Below, piece by piece: positions 12,468 to 29,541 of a stretch of 64,000 bases of DNA. Where the stretch lies: positions 620,001-684,000 of the forward strand of contig WPIO01000030.1 in the NCBI GenBank assembly GCA_009760855.2, written 5' to 3'. The notes beneath the pieces are model-generated. The model was not told the DNA's origin and ran no database searches. It saw only the letters and a program-made list of their open reading frames with translations. A program made the translations under genes and the position numbers. This DNA comes from Cristatella mucedo. Taxonomy: Eukaryota; Bryozoa; Phylactolaemata; Cristatellidae. The number at the start of each line of letters is the position of its first letter. Position 1 is the stretch's first letter.

Positions 12468-13132
12468 TACTGGTCTACCGACGGCAAGTGCGATCAGGCG
12501 ATTGCAGCTGGTGCAAGACTCCGAAGCTAGGCTTGTCCGTCGTGAACGTCGTAGTCGCCACATTACTCCACTTCTCGTCGACCTGCACTAGCTACCAGTC
12601 AAGCAACGGATTGATTTCAAGGTTTTGTCGCTCCCTTTTAGTTCACTTCATTCTTTGGCTCCAGCCTATCTCTCAGATATAATCCCCACCAGGCCAAGCA
12701 TCGTACCACCCGCTTTTCGGAATCCAACAGTCTACAAATACCTCGTACAAACCTCAAATCCTTTGGAGACCGTGCATTTAGTTCGTATGCTCCCAAAGCC
12801 TGGAAATCCCTCCCGACTTGCGTCAGAACATCCCCTGACTTGACCACATTTAAAAAGAACTTAAAACACACCTACTTATTTAGGACAGCATTTAGTGGGT
12901 CCCTGTGATTCGTTCTTCATGTGCTTATGTGTGCTGACACTGTGCACGCTACCAGTAACCACCTTTGCATGCTGACCCTATGCATGTCACCACTAAGCAT
13001 GTTATTCATGTTGTTTATCAAGCATGATATTACTCACCACTCAATTGCATTTCCATTTTGAAGCAAATGTAAAGCGCCTAGAAAGAGATTGAGTTCTCTG
13101 AGGCACTTTATCAAGTGCATTATTATTGTTAT
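12468..13132 (+). mobile_element. LINE family 1, copy 3, 5'-truncated
   Basis: The copy starts abruptly at CTGCTTACTGGTCTACCGAC, equivalent to about 3,911 of copy 1. It carries the C-terminal reverse-transcriptase patches in broken frames (LVRRERRSRHITPL, then STNLKSFGD-like). The 3' tail with AAATGTAAAGCGCCTAGA ends in ATTATTATTG. It is inserted at or near the border of SatA. Confidence 0.88.
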
Positions 13133-13890
13133 GGTATATACATCGAACCGCATGGTATCGACACAATTGCTGAGCAGAGCTCCGTTGCCACACTCATGCA
13201 TGCTTGCAAAGCCGAATTTTTTTTATTTTGGTTCATCGGGTTTGTCTTTAGCTATGAAGATAGTTGAAGCTTTACAGCAATGTGATCAGGTGTTTCGTGT
13301 TGTATGATTAGAGGTTTTTCTCGAGTTAGCCAAATTAAAGATGCCTTAAGAGTCAGATGAGTCCTTGCTGTGCCACTTTGCGCCGGGTCTGACTGGCTGC
13401 TAAAGGTAGGCCCGAATGCAAGCCCATTAACCAGCATGGGCTCAGAATAGCGATATATAGTATTAATAAGAGTTCCTTTGTTTAGCGCCCCCAAAGACCT
13501 AAATATCTTTCCCGGCAACTTAATCTGGTCGAGGGTTCGAGCACTACAGTGGGCAATCTGTAAAGGGAAATAAAATATTGGCCGCTGCCAATAACTGTGA
13601 TAGTCGTTATCTTTTGCAGCTATTTCAATGAAGTTTTTAAATCAGGTAGCCATTGTTCTTTTACATTTTAACCTAAAACCAATACTGACTTGCTACTTTT
13701 ACAGCATGTGTAAATATGCTTTACAGGAAGCATGTCAGTGTTTATGGCGAACACGTACACAATGTCTGCACACAGTAGAACGTAAAGGACAATTCAAAAG
13801 AACCCAGAAAAAGCTGTGCGTAATATGTGCATTTTTATTTAATTGTTGTTAGGTCAGGATGTCGCAAAGTCAGACGGAAGTGGTTTCTGA
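13133..13890. other. No gene seen
   Basis: No supported feature. Several short frames occur without splice or motif support. Confidence 0.45.
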
Positions 13891-13892
13891 GC

Positions 13893-14045
13893 CGTGATGG
13901 CACACTAAATAAGGCAGTTGCCTTTACGACCTCGGGTCCCTGGTCGTGGGTTCTATTTCTGTGGTTAGCGATCCTTTATCGCTGCTGCAAGCGGTGGTGA
14001 TAGCTGTAACGGCTCTTCTGTCACTATACAAAAAAGGTTGTTTAA
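13893..14045 (+). mobile_element. SINE family B (tRNA-derived)
   Basis: The head reads GATGGCACACTAAATAAGG, a degenerate polymerase III A box. A B box GGTCGTGGGTTCTATTTC lies about 50 bases downstream. The body and tail (GCTGTAACGGCTCTTCTGTC, then CACTATACAAAAAAGG) match, in reverse, 36,525-36,684. A tail fragment of the same kind lies at 28,345-28,388. The tail differs from that of SINE family A. Confidence 0.65.
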
Positions 14046-14775
14046 TTAGCTAGGATTTATTGATTTATTTTATTATTTTTCTAGACTTTGAGCGCATAAG
14101 AACTAAAACACGGTCTTCCCAAAAGTTGAGGTTGGATTTAGACACAGCTAAACGACTTGAACCAGGAGGTCCGGCGGTTCGACGCCAAGCCTGGTTGACA
14201 AGTTGTTCGAATATGTGGGCTAGCATTATGTCGAATAAGTACGCAAGTCGTCGAGCTCCACTAACGGACTTCTTCACGTCTTCGGCTTTTGTGCCTAGCC
14301 TTTAATTATTCCATACATGGTTTACAGCCATTATAATTTTGGAGCCGCGAATAATAAAAGACTCAGAAGTAATTTTATGATGCTCCATCCAAGGGAAGTC
14401 ATAAAACTCTTTTTTTTTATACCGACTTGAGCAGGAAGAGTCCACCTTCCAAATGTGTGCACTATGTTGTTACCTAACGACTTTGGCAACGACGGCTGCG
14501 GAAGCATTGATACGGGCGGTAAAAATTGCACTTTTTTCTTAGAGTTCGTAGCTGTAAACGGCAATTAGTTTTCCCCGTAGAAACCAAGCTGATCAAAGCA
14601 GCTCCCCGAAATCAAAATCAGTCATTTTCACAGTTCTTTGCATTCTAGTGAGTGCCAAGGAGCTGATGGTACTCTAGTTTGTCATTTGTCATGAAAAGGC
14701 CCGATACTGGTGGCTGCAGCCTTCGCTATGAGAATGCCAGTGCAATAGTTTGAGCGGACCGTTGGAGGCCTCAGC
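14046..14775. other. No gene seen
   Basis: Antisense open frames of 70-90 codons overlap here on both strands without any recognisable domain. Confidence 0.4.
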
Positions 14776-15399
14776 TGGTGGCACCTCGACAAAAGCACGC
14801 AGGACAAAAGCGCGCCGACCAAAGTTCGCCGACCAAAGCGCAAAATGTTAGCAACCACGGCGAATGCGCCAGCCGCAAGTCGCGCAGTTCCAATAATGAT
14901 TTTAAGCATGTTATTTAATTGATTTAATTTTTTATTTATACTTTTGTCTTTCAAATCAATATAGCGAAAAGAAACAGATGTTTTACTGAAGGGCTAGTGA
15001 GGAAATAACAAAAGTACGCCCCAGTTTCGTCAAGCATTTACAATGCAAAATCCGAATCCGGCAAATATTCAAATATCATGCCGCATTTTGCAAAGTTTAG
15101 TTCAAATGAACTAGTCGGATTTTTGTTTGATCTCGGGCAGAATCTTTGCCGCAAGGTTCAAGAATTAAATTTTGCAACAAAGTACCAAGACGACGAAAAT
15201 CTGCATATACACATCAAAATAGTTTTAGCTTTGAGCTTCGTTCCACTAGCGGATGTTTCTGATACCTTCGACGATTGGTTGACGTACACCCTTCTCTAAT
15301 GGCACTTTTGATTAACTCCTAGGAGAACAAATACGTAGGAAGAGAGCTAAGAGGTTGATGCACTAATCCAACGTTTAATTGGCAGCTCTAGAAATTTTG

Positions 15400-16180
15400 G
15401 GGTTCTACGAATACCTGCGATATAGCTGCCATTTTTACAATAAAATTCAGAACTGTCCGGCTTTTTATTCCAAATAATACATCGTGTCGTTATGGGCCAA
15501 ACCAAACCAAATTTCAAGCAATTTTGCTTTCACGTTCTCGCGCTAAATGTCGCCTCAAATGTCCACATTCACCAGCTTATTTACACATTCAAACGGTGAT
15601 TTAGCTACCATTAGCACAAAAACTTTGCACAACTGCGGTTTTGATTCTAAATTATAGATTGTAGTATGCAAAGTTGGCCGACCTAATTTCATGGTATTCC
15701 CCCTTGCTCATTCTTAGTCTATGGCCTGTGATGGCCCGACCCAAATGGTAGTCCTAAACAGTCAACAGCGACCCAGCTGCAATTTCAAAATAAAAACATC
15801 ATACAACTGCTGTTTTGAAAGCAAACTGCAGCAATAAGTGGTCCAGGTTAACCCACCAAATTTCAAGCGATCATGCTTATGTGATCTCGCGCTGTGACTT
15901 ACAGTGGCCAGGCCAGCCAGCCTTGCTACACATTCAAACTGCGATACAGCTGCCATTTCCCCAATAAGCATTTCGCAGCTTCGGTTCTGATACTACTTTA
16001 CAGAAAACCATTTTTTCGAGTATTAAGAAAATTTCCCCACATAGCGCATGAGCTTTCTTATGCTATGGCTTCCTATATGTCGGATAAGCGAAGCTTCCTA
16101 CATCTTCCGATGGTGGTACGTCTGCCATTTCGTCATTCAAGTGTCGTGCAACTGTGGTTTTGATTACTCAGCATAGAAGA
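15400..16180 (+). repeat. ~172-bp tandem repeat (SatB), direct part
   Basis: The marker AGCTGCCATTT and variants recurs near 15,427, 15,604, 15,776, 15,948 and 16,120, about 172 bases apart. Other shared blocks are CCAAATTTCAAGC, TCTCGCGCT, ACACATTCAAAC and ACTGCGGTTTTGATT. Four to five units are recognisable. It is unrelated by eye to SatA. Confidence 0.75.
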
Positions 16181-16429
16181 CGTTTTTTTCCGGTTCACCC
16201 CCAAAAACTTCATGCGACTACGCGCGGGCGTTTTCACGCTATGGCCTGAAATGATCCGGGCTAGGCTGTTGAAAACTGCAACTACGCGACGTTCATTACG
16301 TAGTACAGCTTTATTGATCGCAGTTAGATTACGTTGGAAGACATACTGACACAGAAATTGGAGGCCATTGCGTGACCACACACAACGCAATCTCTTGAAT
16401 TTTGGCGGGTTAACCTGGAATGCAGTTCT

Positions 16430-16870
16430 CTATAATTTGAATTTAACTGCCATTTTGAGAAGCCTTTCGTCGAAATAGCAAATGTGTTGTAGTTCAACTA
16501 TTTTGAGCTGGGATTTTGGGCGGCCATCGGGGACTATTGCCTGAGAACGCGCAAGCGAGATCGCATGAAATTTGGTTTGGTATATTTGGCATACTGTAGC
16601 CAATAATTTGGAATCAAAACAGCCGTTTCGCACAGTTTTTTGGAAATGGCAGCTTTATCGCCTTTGGAACACGTACGTAGGCTGGCTGACCTCGACCTTT
16701 TAAGGCCATTGGACGAGAACGCGTAAGGTCAATTGCATGAATTTAATGGGTAAACCAGTAACACCAATATGTATTACTAGGAATCAAAACCTTAGTGTTT
16801 TCACGTTTATTGTGGAGATAGCAGCTGCACCGCACAACATCGCAATTATTCGTGGAACCCGACCTCTTGC
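16430..16870 (-). repeat. ~172-bp tandem repeat (SatB), inverted part
   Basis: The same unit appears on the opposite strand. GAGAACGCGCAAGCGAGAT, GCATGAAATTTGG, GGAATCAAAACAGCC and GAAATGGCAGCT are reverse complements of SatB blocks, and they repeat once more at 16,700-16,830. A further lone inverted unit is at 44,640-44,850. Confidence 0.65.
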
Positions 16871-17440
16871 GCTTGCATTATCAACAACCTAACTCCGAAC
16901 ATTCTTCATGGGAATTTCTTTCAAACAATAGCACTCAACCAGAGCGTCTAATTGAAACGTAGGTTAACAATACTAGGCTAAATTAACTCTTTCTGTATAA
17001 CTAACTGTACCATTTCAAAATATTTTTGAAGGCTGGCATAAACTATAATGTGGCGTGAGTTATTCAATGTAAGTACTTTCTCTTGTAAAATACTTTAACT
17101 ATAAATATCCGTAAAAAAGAAATATCCTTACTGCTACTTTTTCGTGCTATTTTTCTGCGTGCCTACGTCGTTGCGTGCTTTTGTCTTTCCCGAATTTTCG
17201 CTGCGTGCGTTTTTATACGTCACGCTATGGCCTGCGTTTCACTTCTTCATGCTTTAGTCCTCCGATCTTTTGCCCTGCTCTGTTTCGTCCTTCGTGCACT
17301 TTACCTGCTAGCTTTAGTCCTGAGTTTTTTCAGCAGCATTTCTGTGAGTGCTGATCGCTACGGCGGAGACCCTAAGCCGGTTAGGTTTAGTTAGGCGGGA
17401 AGTGCAGCAGTGGTTGCGGCTCTGTAGACGTGGTGCCGTT

Positions 17441-17590
17441 ACAATAATAATATTAATTCATTTGTATAGCGCCCCAAGAGAACTTAATCTCTATCCAGGC
17501 GCTTCACATGTGCCTCTGAGCTCGAGCCCACGACCTCAGCCAGACCTTGGTCGGGGGGAGCACCTTAACCGCTGGACCAAACCAGCTCGG
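17441..17590 (-). mobile_element. SINE family A (tRNA-derived, LINE family 1 tail)
   Basis: On the minus strand it begins with GAGCTGGTTTGGTCCAGCGG. It continues with TTAAGGTGCTC (A-box region) and GTCGTGGGCTCGAGC (B-box region), then GAAGCGCCTGGATAGAGAT, a TTAAGTTCTCTTGGGGCGC block and an (ATT)-rich end. Related copies are at 17,699-17,797, 58,286-58,445 and 63,775-63,922. The tail resembles the last ~60 bases of LINE family 1. Confidence 0.82.
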
Positions 17591-17698
17591 CTTCTACTCG
17601 TCGCGAAATCGGGCTCCATTCAGGTGCACATAATACAAAAATGACTCGGTAGGCCGCGTCCTAGACCATGGCGAGCCGCATCGAAAATTTAGGTTCCA

Positions 17699-17797
17699 CT
17701 TATTTAATTCATTCATATAGCGCCCTAAGAGAACTTAATCCCTATTCGGGCACTCACATGTGCCACGGGGCTGCTGCCCGTGACCTCGGTCGTATAA
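17699..17797 (-). mobile_element. SINE family A, partial copy
   Basis: The minus strand has the B-box side (GAGGTCACGGGCAGCAGCC) and the tail TTAAGTTCTCTTAGGGCGC ending in an AATTAAATA stretch. The tRNA-like 5' half is missing. Confidence 0.65.
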
Positions 17798-18474
17798 TCG
17801 GCTGCGTTTACTATCGACAGACTTTTCTCCTGACAGACTTTAACTTTCCTCCTAGTTCGGAAGTTGCACAGCGGATTTAGTCCCGCCCTCGAGAGATTTG
17901 ATGGCCGACTTAGTCCCGCCTACAGCCAGTGCGAGGCATCCGAGAGACTGAAAGAGGCTGAAGGAAGAATATAAATAAAAGGAAGACAAGCATTTCAATA
18001 AAGCTTTTTCGGAAAAGGGAACAGTACCAAGTAACGCTCGCTGTTACGAAAATGCGGGTGTATAGTGCTAAGTTGTGTATGCCGTTACGCGCTTGTTGGT
18101 GGATTCGATAAACAGCCGCACAGAGTTTTATATAAAGAAAAAGCTCAAGCATTGATTAAAACGAGTAAGCACTCTGTATTTAAGGATTTGCTCTGACCGC
18201 TTCAATATACTCATGCTTGTGAAGTTCAGCCATTTTTATTTTTGCCGTCAGGTGATTGCGAGGAGCCCCGGGGTTTTGGTCGTTCGGCTGGACCAACAAG
18301 AAGCCAAGAAGTTAAGACAGATTCTCCTTCTGATGATTCTGCAGGCTTAGCTCATTCCCTAAAAATGTTATGGCTTAGTAGCCCAAATCTGAGAGAAATT
18401 GTTCTAAAATCTCCGGGGAAGTCTGCCGTGTAAACGCAGCTTTTAGAGCACAGCGTCCATCTGAGCGATTTAAT
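17798..18474. other. No gene seen; local CTTAGTCCCGCC repeats
   Basis: A few short direct repeats such as GATTTAGTCCCGCC and GACTTAGTCCCGCC occur at 17,870-17,925. Nothing else is supportable. Confidence 0.4.
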
Positions 18475-18594
18475 ATGAGTGCTGCAATTCAGCTGTGGCT
18501 GCAGTGGCAGCAACTGCAGGGAGTCTTTGGAGCATCACAAACCTCAACTCAGCCAGACAAAAAACAGAGACCATGAGAGAGAAAAAAGGGATGG

Positions 18595-18598
<4 letters not shown>

Positions 18599-18682
<84 letters not shown>
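18599..18682. repeat. (GA)n microsatellite
   Basis: About 84 bases of pure GA are followed to about 18,880 by degenerate GACAGA units. The tract sits at the fixed position inside LR. Confidence 0.97.
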
Positions 18683-18686
<4 letters not shown>

Positions 18687-18889
18687 ACACACGGATAAAC
18701 AAAGAAGCACAGACAAACAGAGAGACTGACAGATGAGAAATACTCATGGGAGAGAGAAAGACAGAGGAGAGACAGACAGTGACAGACAGCGACAGACAGA
18801 GACAAAGAGACAGATAGAGAGACAGACAGAGACAGACAAAGACAGAGACAGATAGTGACAGAGACAGAGACAGACTAAACTATAATCAC

Positions 18890-20756
18890 ATGCTCGACCA
18901 TGTGAAACGTCCCTTAAGATATTATAAGCCAACAAAGAATTTATCTCCGAATAGATATCACCTGTCTACTATCAATAAGTAATGACTCCATGGCGCCATC
19001 ATCAAACTGACCCGAGCATCCGATGTGGCTCTCTTAATAAGGTTTAGTTAAAAGAAGTCGTCTCCCGAAGAACCTAAACCATGCGCTCTGCGTCCTTCTC
19101 TTCTTACCAACTTGCACAGCCATAACCGAGATTGTAAATGTTTCTCTGGAAAAAGGGGTTGTACGCAAATCCTTTAAGTCGGAAAACGTTAGACCGATAC
19201 TTAAAAATCTGGATTAGACACCCGGGTCCTTGCTAATTATCACCAAGTTTTCATTCTTTCTTTTTTCCCAAAGATTCTTGAAAATATCGTCTCTAGGCAG
19301 CTGGTAGCACACATTAAAAATAATGAAATCTCAGATAAATTTCAATCCGGGTTCAAGCGGCAGCACACCACTGAAACTGCTCACTTTCGTGTTACCAATT
19401 ACATCTTATGCTGCAACAATGATGGGAATATTACTGCCCTAGCGCTGCTTGGTCTATCAGTTGTCTTCGACACCATTGACTACGATGTCCTACTTGAACG
19501 ATCGACAACAACTATTGGTCTCTCAGACTGGCTTGATTTCAATCTTATTTGTCTGATCGTGTTCTAACCATGTCGTGTGGGGGTCAGGTCTCATCCACCA
19601 GACCAGTCACCTGTGGAGTACCTCAAGCTTCCGTCCCCGGTCCCTTGCTGTTTTTTATTTATACTTAAGCTCTGGGAAAATGGATTCAGATCCACGGGAT
19701 AGGATATCACTTTTATGATTATGATACTTAGCTGTAGTTGTCGTTTAAACCGTCGCAATACAGTGCAGCAACTGATAAACAGAATGCTTGCCTTGCCGAC
19801 AATCTATCCGGAATGACGGAAAAGTTCTTGAAACTAAACGCCGATAAAACTGAACTGTTGCTCATTGGACACCCTAAACTTGTGGCTGAATTAAACAACA
19901 TTGCTCTTCTAATAGGTGATGCTGTTGTGCGACCACCACCACGTACTCGAAATTTAGGTGTCTTTTTTGACAATTAGACAAATTTTAAAAGCTTTGTTCT
20001 GAAGACTGTTTATACAGGTAACATCTCGTCCAATCCATGTCTAAGACCAGGAGCTGTCTTCCACGGTGTCTAGAAAAAATTTAAAATTGGTCCATAGTTC
20101 TGTCTTGGCTGGAACATTGTAATTTCCTTTTGGCTGGCCTAACGAAAAATGCAACTAGGCCACAACGGACGGCTATGAATATGGCTGCAAGGCTAGTCTC
20201 AGAGGTTGGACCACGTGTCTTCCATGCTAGAAATTCTTGGATGGTTGCCGGTTGATCAATGGATTCAGAAATAAGTTCTTATGCTGACCCAGAAGGCCTG
20301 CCATGGCTTAGCTCCTTCGGACCTGTCTGTACAGTTGCACCTGTTTAAGCACCCCAGTGCCCTCTGGTCCTTTATGGACGATAGATTGGCTGTCCCATTC
20401 CTCTGCTTAAAGACCGGTGGCGACACACGCTTTTTCTCTGCAGGTCCTAGACTGCGGAACTCGCTTCCAGGATTCTTACGCCACGTTAACTACTCTGCTG
20501 CTGCTGACTATTGCACATCTTTTTCAGCGGTCTTGAGCTGCTACGTCCATGTTACTTACCACATAGACTGCTCTCACCACTCAGCTATGCTTCTCAATTT
20601 CTCTATGCTGTCTGAGATGAAGTATGTTTGCTACCAAATGCATACCGAAAGCCGCTTAGGCTGTGAGTATGCTAGGCAAAATTACCCTGTGCATCACACA
20701 CGTATTCTTGTTGGCTTTGCGGAGTTGCAGACGAATACATCTTACATTACGTTACA
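18890..20756 (+). mobile_element. LINE family 2 (L2/CR1 group), copy inserted in LR
   Basis: Broken frames show a reverse transcriptase of the L2/CR1 group. EKGVV..SFKS lies near 19,155, a NYRPVS-like block near 19,235 and KFQSGFKRQHTTET near 19,335. FDTIDY lies near 19,470 in place of the usual FDTIDH. FLKLNADKTELLLIGHP begins near 19,825, and a C-terminal FFSAGPRLRNSLPGF patch lies near 20,430. Many stops and shifts make it dead. The 3' UTR includes CTATGCTTCTCAATT and AAAGCCGCTTAGGCTGTGAG and ends near ATTACGTTACAT. Purine-repeat sequence lies on both sides. It differs in sequence and tail from LINE family 1. Confidence 0.85.
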
Positions 20757-20761
20757 TAGGG

Positions 20762-21243
<482 letters not shown>

Positions 21244-22249
21244 AAGAAAGAGAATGAGACAGAGAGACTGAGAGAACTCGAACTCTGTTCACAACGTCAA
21301 TATATATTATGAGGCGCCAGAGGACGACCACGAGTAACAATAAGTAAGGGTCGGCTAGCAGTCCAAACTTGCAGACAGACCAGTCGCTCTGAACGTCAAA
21401 GTGTGCACGAAGGTTATGCCCTCACTTGGGACAGTTACACCCTCCACAGGGAGTGGTTATATGGTGAGTTCCATTAATTGCTAAAACGTCAGCTTTCTCG
21501 GCCAGGTTCATCCAAATTCCTGGTCAGATGAGGAGAGGGAAGTCTGAATTCAGCACGATTTAGTAAAGCATGCTCACACCAAAGAGCTAACCTTGCTCGC
21601 CCACAATCTTGACATTTCACTGGCAGTCGCTTTGACTAAACTAAGTAATTTGCCCTAAACCTTCACCTTAATATCGGCGTTTTGCCTCACGGCAACCTTC
21701 ATTGCCCAAAGCTTTCTTGCCATTGGCCTGGGAGTTTTCCACAGGCTGCAGTCATTAACAAACGTTCAATTTGATGCTGACCGCAAGCTCATACGTTCGC
21801 CAACCAAAAGCTGATTAACCCTTGAGCACTCAACGCAGAATTGTCTAGTTGAACACCCATTAGTCCGAAGGCATTATGGAACACGCCGATGCACAAGGTT
21901 ACATATGCGACTAGCTGAACTAGCAAACGGCATGTCTCAGCTTATATACGCCGCACCAGTTCACACTGCAAGGAAAGTCGACGACAGTCGGTCTCTGCAG
22001 CTACAAGAGGCCACTTAACACAGCCATCTGTAATCAATCTTCTACTGCTAGCAGGCCGACTCCAAGGCTTTCACTTACAAGCTAGTAGCTACTTTAAAGG
22101 CTGGTAGCATTACTTAGTTTAGATACTGGCGACTTCCCCGCATGTTTCGACACTCCATTCTCGAACTCCAGCCATTGAAATTTATCAACATTTGACCTAC
22201 CATTTAGTATGGCTAGTGCTTCCAAATTTGAAACCAATGAGCAATTGCG

Positions 22250-27246
<4,997 letters not shown>

Positions 27247-27990
27247 TTGCCACTCAGCTTGGAAATAAATAAGTACTCGCTACCGGTATCAAAGATAAGC
27301 CGTCAACAGCTTGGTGCAACTGATGAATCTTTGCATATACTGCAATAGCAGCCTTGCTATAGCAGGTAGCTTTGGTATGCATGTGCTAGTGGCCCGCCAT
27401 AGATAACTGTATCGTGTAGGAGTTTGTTCGAGGCCAAAGCAAGAGATTCGATGCCCTAAAGTGATTTGTACCTGAGATGGCTTGCTACAGCCTAGGGATC
27501 TCGCTTTCTGTGTGACCAGGTTCCTGTTGCTAAACTGCATTCTAAACCGTTTTGCCACGTTCTACTTGGAACTCTGTGATTGAATGGCCCACAAAGCTGA
27601 CAAGGTCGTGGTGTCCGGGTGGGACTGCTTAAGTTTTGATGAAGGCCACAGTATGAACTCGTAATGCTCCTGCATATTACAGACTAGCTGACTCAGGTCT
27701 GTAACTCGGGGTCTTGGCCTATCACGTAAGGTGCTCAATCTTCGCGGCCCAGATAGTTGGTTTGAGTGCTGCTGTCGGTGATCCTACATTGTTCACAGGA
27801 AGTGGTGATGAAAGCCGTGAAGGCTCTTGTGCAGCTATATAAATGAAGCTGTTATATAAGCATTCCTTTTCATAAGGACCTCAGCAGGTCAGGTCCTCTC
27901 CTACCAGGTGCATTCAGCTTGGCTACGGTTTTCATTGGACAACCGCCTCATAGTGATGGATAGTCAATGTGAGCTATTGCCTTTTTGCAG
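27247..27990. other. No gene seen; SINE-like tail at 27,790-27,860
   Basis: GTGGTGATGAAAGCCGTGAA followed by GGCTCTTGTGCAGCTATATA at 27,800-27,845 resembles the 3' half of SINE family B. The rest is featureless. A first exon of the downstream zinc-finger gene may lie here but could not be identified. Confidence 0.35.
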
Positions 27991-28210
27991 ACTTGGATGT
28001 GAGCGGTGCAGGTGCAGATTCGGACTGCACTATGCCTGGCTCCAACAAGCCCACCATACGGGTGTATACTCTACCGGGAACGCTACCACATCATACCATG
28101 AAGGAGGCTGCTCAACGTGTCATTGCTTCCGGCATAAATTCTGCTACTGCTGAGGAGGCCACAGAAAATGTCAGTTGCAAGCGCAGTTGGAAGCTAACAG
28201 GAAGCAAAAA
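27991..28210 (+). CDS. Zinc-finger gene, candidate exon a (no finger)
   Basis: The exon follows a strong acceptor (CCTTTTTGCAG) and ends at donor GTAGGT at 28,211. It is 220 bases, enters with two leading bases (phase 1) and leaves in phase 2, which the next exon completes. The translation is open and polar: Ser/Thr/Asp-rich at first, then a basic end (KRSWKLTGSKK). It contains no finger and no recognisable domain. An in-frame ATG at 27,970 lies inside the presumed upstream intron, so it is not taken as the start. The initiating exon is unknown. Confidence 0.5.
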
Positions 28211-28344
28211 GTAGGTTTATGTATTATCCAATCTTTATTAGTGCTGAACTGACATGCGTAAAGTACTGGTCTTTTGGTAGCTGTGCTAGCCTGCCCTTTC
28301 ATGCTGGTCACCTTGCTTTTCTGTATACAGATTCAAAATAATTA

Positions 28345-28388
28345 AAGGCTCCTCTATCACTATACAAAAGAGGCTACTAAATCAGCAC
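28345..28388 (+). repeat. SINE family B tail fragment
   Basis: GGCTCCTCTATCACTATACA followed by AAAGAGGCTACTAAATCAGC matches the tail at 14,020-14,045 and the reverse of 36,525-36,565. It lies in the first intron of the zinc-finger gene. Confidence 0.45.
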
Positions 28389-28704
28389 TGTTTATGATTA
28401 TCTTAGTTCGCGTAAAATAGCATGCTTAGATGTTGCTGAATGACTGGTCTGCTTTTTTTACTGCCCTTCCATTTGACAATTAACGATCTCGGGTTGGTAT
28501 AACTCATTAAAAAAAAACGACGGTGGGCAGCAGCAGCAGCCACGAACATATTACATGCTTAAAAGTTGCAAAATTTTGTGTACTGCTTTATAAGTAATAT
28601 CACTGTATTTTTACTGTGATGATGGTAAGTTTAGAGATCTCTATACATTTAAGTAATGCAGAGCTGCTTTCTATTGTGATAAATCTCTTTGTTGTAATTT
28701 ATAG

Positions 28705-28807
28705 ACGAAAACCTGTGGTTGTTCACCGCATTGTGGGAAGTAGTTTCATGAAATTCCTTACACAGAAAAAAGAGCTTGCAACAGAAGAACTCTCACAAAA
28801 TGAGAAG
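28705..28807 (+). CDS. Zinc-finger gene, candidate exon b
   Basis: The acceptor is TTTATAG and the donor GTAACC at 28,808. The 103-base exon takes one leading base (completing phase 2 from exon a) and leaves in phase 0. The translation is open, basic and then acidic (RKPVVVHRIVGSSF, then KKELATEELSQNEK). No finger is present. The phase fit with both neighbours is the main support. Confidence 0.5.
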
Positions 28808-28944
28808 GTAACCACAACCAAAGTCAAATTTTGGCACCAGCACTGCTTTGCAGCATGTTGGACCAAAGCCACTGCCTTAAAGTATCGGCTGAGCAATTCT
28901 CTGCAAGTTGTACCTGTGCTACAATTGGGCTCATCTCCTGGCAG

Positions 28945-29257
28945 GATCTCATCGTGAGGAAGAGATTTGCCTGCAGCCTATGTGGTAAAAGCTTTCAGAA
29001 ACTGGGCAACCTTGGAGGGCACATGCGCAGCAAGCACCAAGCAGCAACAGAAGTTTCGACGTTGGTTGCAATACACGAGCAGGATAGTGCCAGAGCTGTC
29101 GGCAGCTGCGACATTACAGACAATCCTGTGACGCCTACGTCATCCAACAGCGTTACCCAGATGGAAGAGGTGGAGACCGGGCGTTTTCAGTCTTCGATCC
29201 ATGGTCATCGAAAAAATAGCCTCTCAGCCTCTGGTTTCGTGCAGCCCGCCAGCAACG
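28945..29257 (+). CDS. Zinc-finger gene, exon c (one C2H2 finger)
   Basis: The acceptor CTGGCAG begins the exon in phase 0, matching exon b. The first residues read [18 protein letters not shown] canonical C2H2 finger follows: Cys-x2-Cys, twelve residues, then His-x4-His (GGHMRSKH). The rest is a Ser/Thr/Glu-rich linker without structure. A weak donor GTTTGT at 29,258 gives phase 1, which fits the next exon. If unspliced, the frame would run on into the (TC)n and (TA)n repeats, which is implausible as protein. C2H2 fingers of this type usually bind DNA in the nucleus, and no target can be inferred. Confidence 0.65.
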
Positions 29258-29269
29258 GTTTGTACACCT

Positions 29270-29304
29270 CTCTCTCTCTCTCTCATCTCTCTCACTTCTC
29301 TTTC

Positions 29305-29398
<94 letters not shown>
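29270..29398. repeat. (TC)n and (TA)n microsatellite, intronic
   Basis: About 35 bases rich in TCTC are followed by about 90 bases of pure TA. It directly follows the proposed donor of exon c. Confidence 0.97.
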
Positions 29399-29401
<3 letters not shown>

Positions 29402-29541
29402 TGCATTCTTAGCAGTATTCTGTTGCAGCTCCAAGTGTCTATTGGGATGTGGATGCTACTACTGAAATTGTAACATTTGCTGAGTAGTAGCCTGTTCAGC
29501 CAGCTATGTTCATAACGAGCACCTCTCCCTATCATGTTTAG

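Larger units (their letters stand above)
14776..17325. mobile_element. Candidate DNA element with repeat-built inverted ends (TIR1)
   Basis: The left end at 14,776-14,845 is built from short repeats of the form GACAAAAGCACGC and GACCAAAGTTCGCC. The right end at 17,140-17,325 carries the complementary forms, for example GCGTGCTTTTGTC and GCTTTAGTCCT. Inverted ends made of short tandem repeats occur in MULE-like elements. No transposase frame and no clear target duplication was found. SatB lies inside. The pairing of these ends is inference. Confidence 0.3.

Noticed and set aside
18470-18935. Possible CRISPR-like or protein-coding repeat
   Set aside because: The repeats are simple GA/GACAGA microsatellite without conserved repeats and unique spacers.
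28616-28957. 113-codon uninterrupted frame through exon b and its introns
   Set aside because: The spliced model with matching phases and strong acceptors explains the region better than a single open frame.
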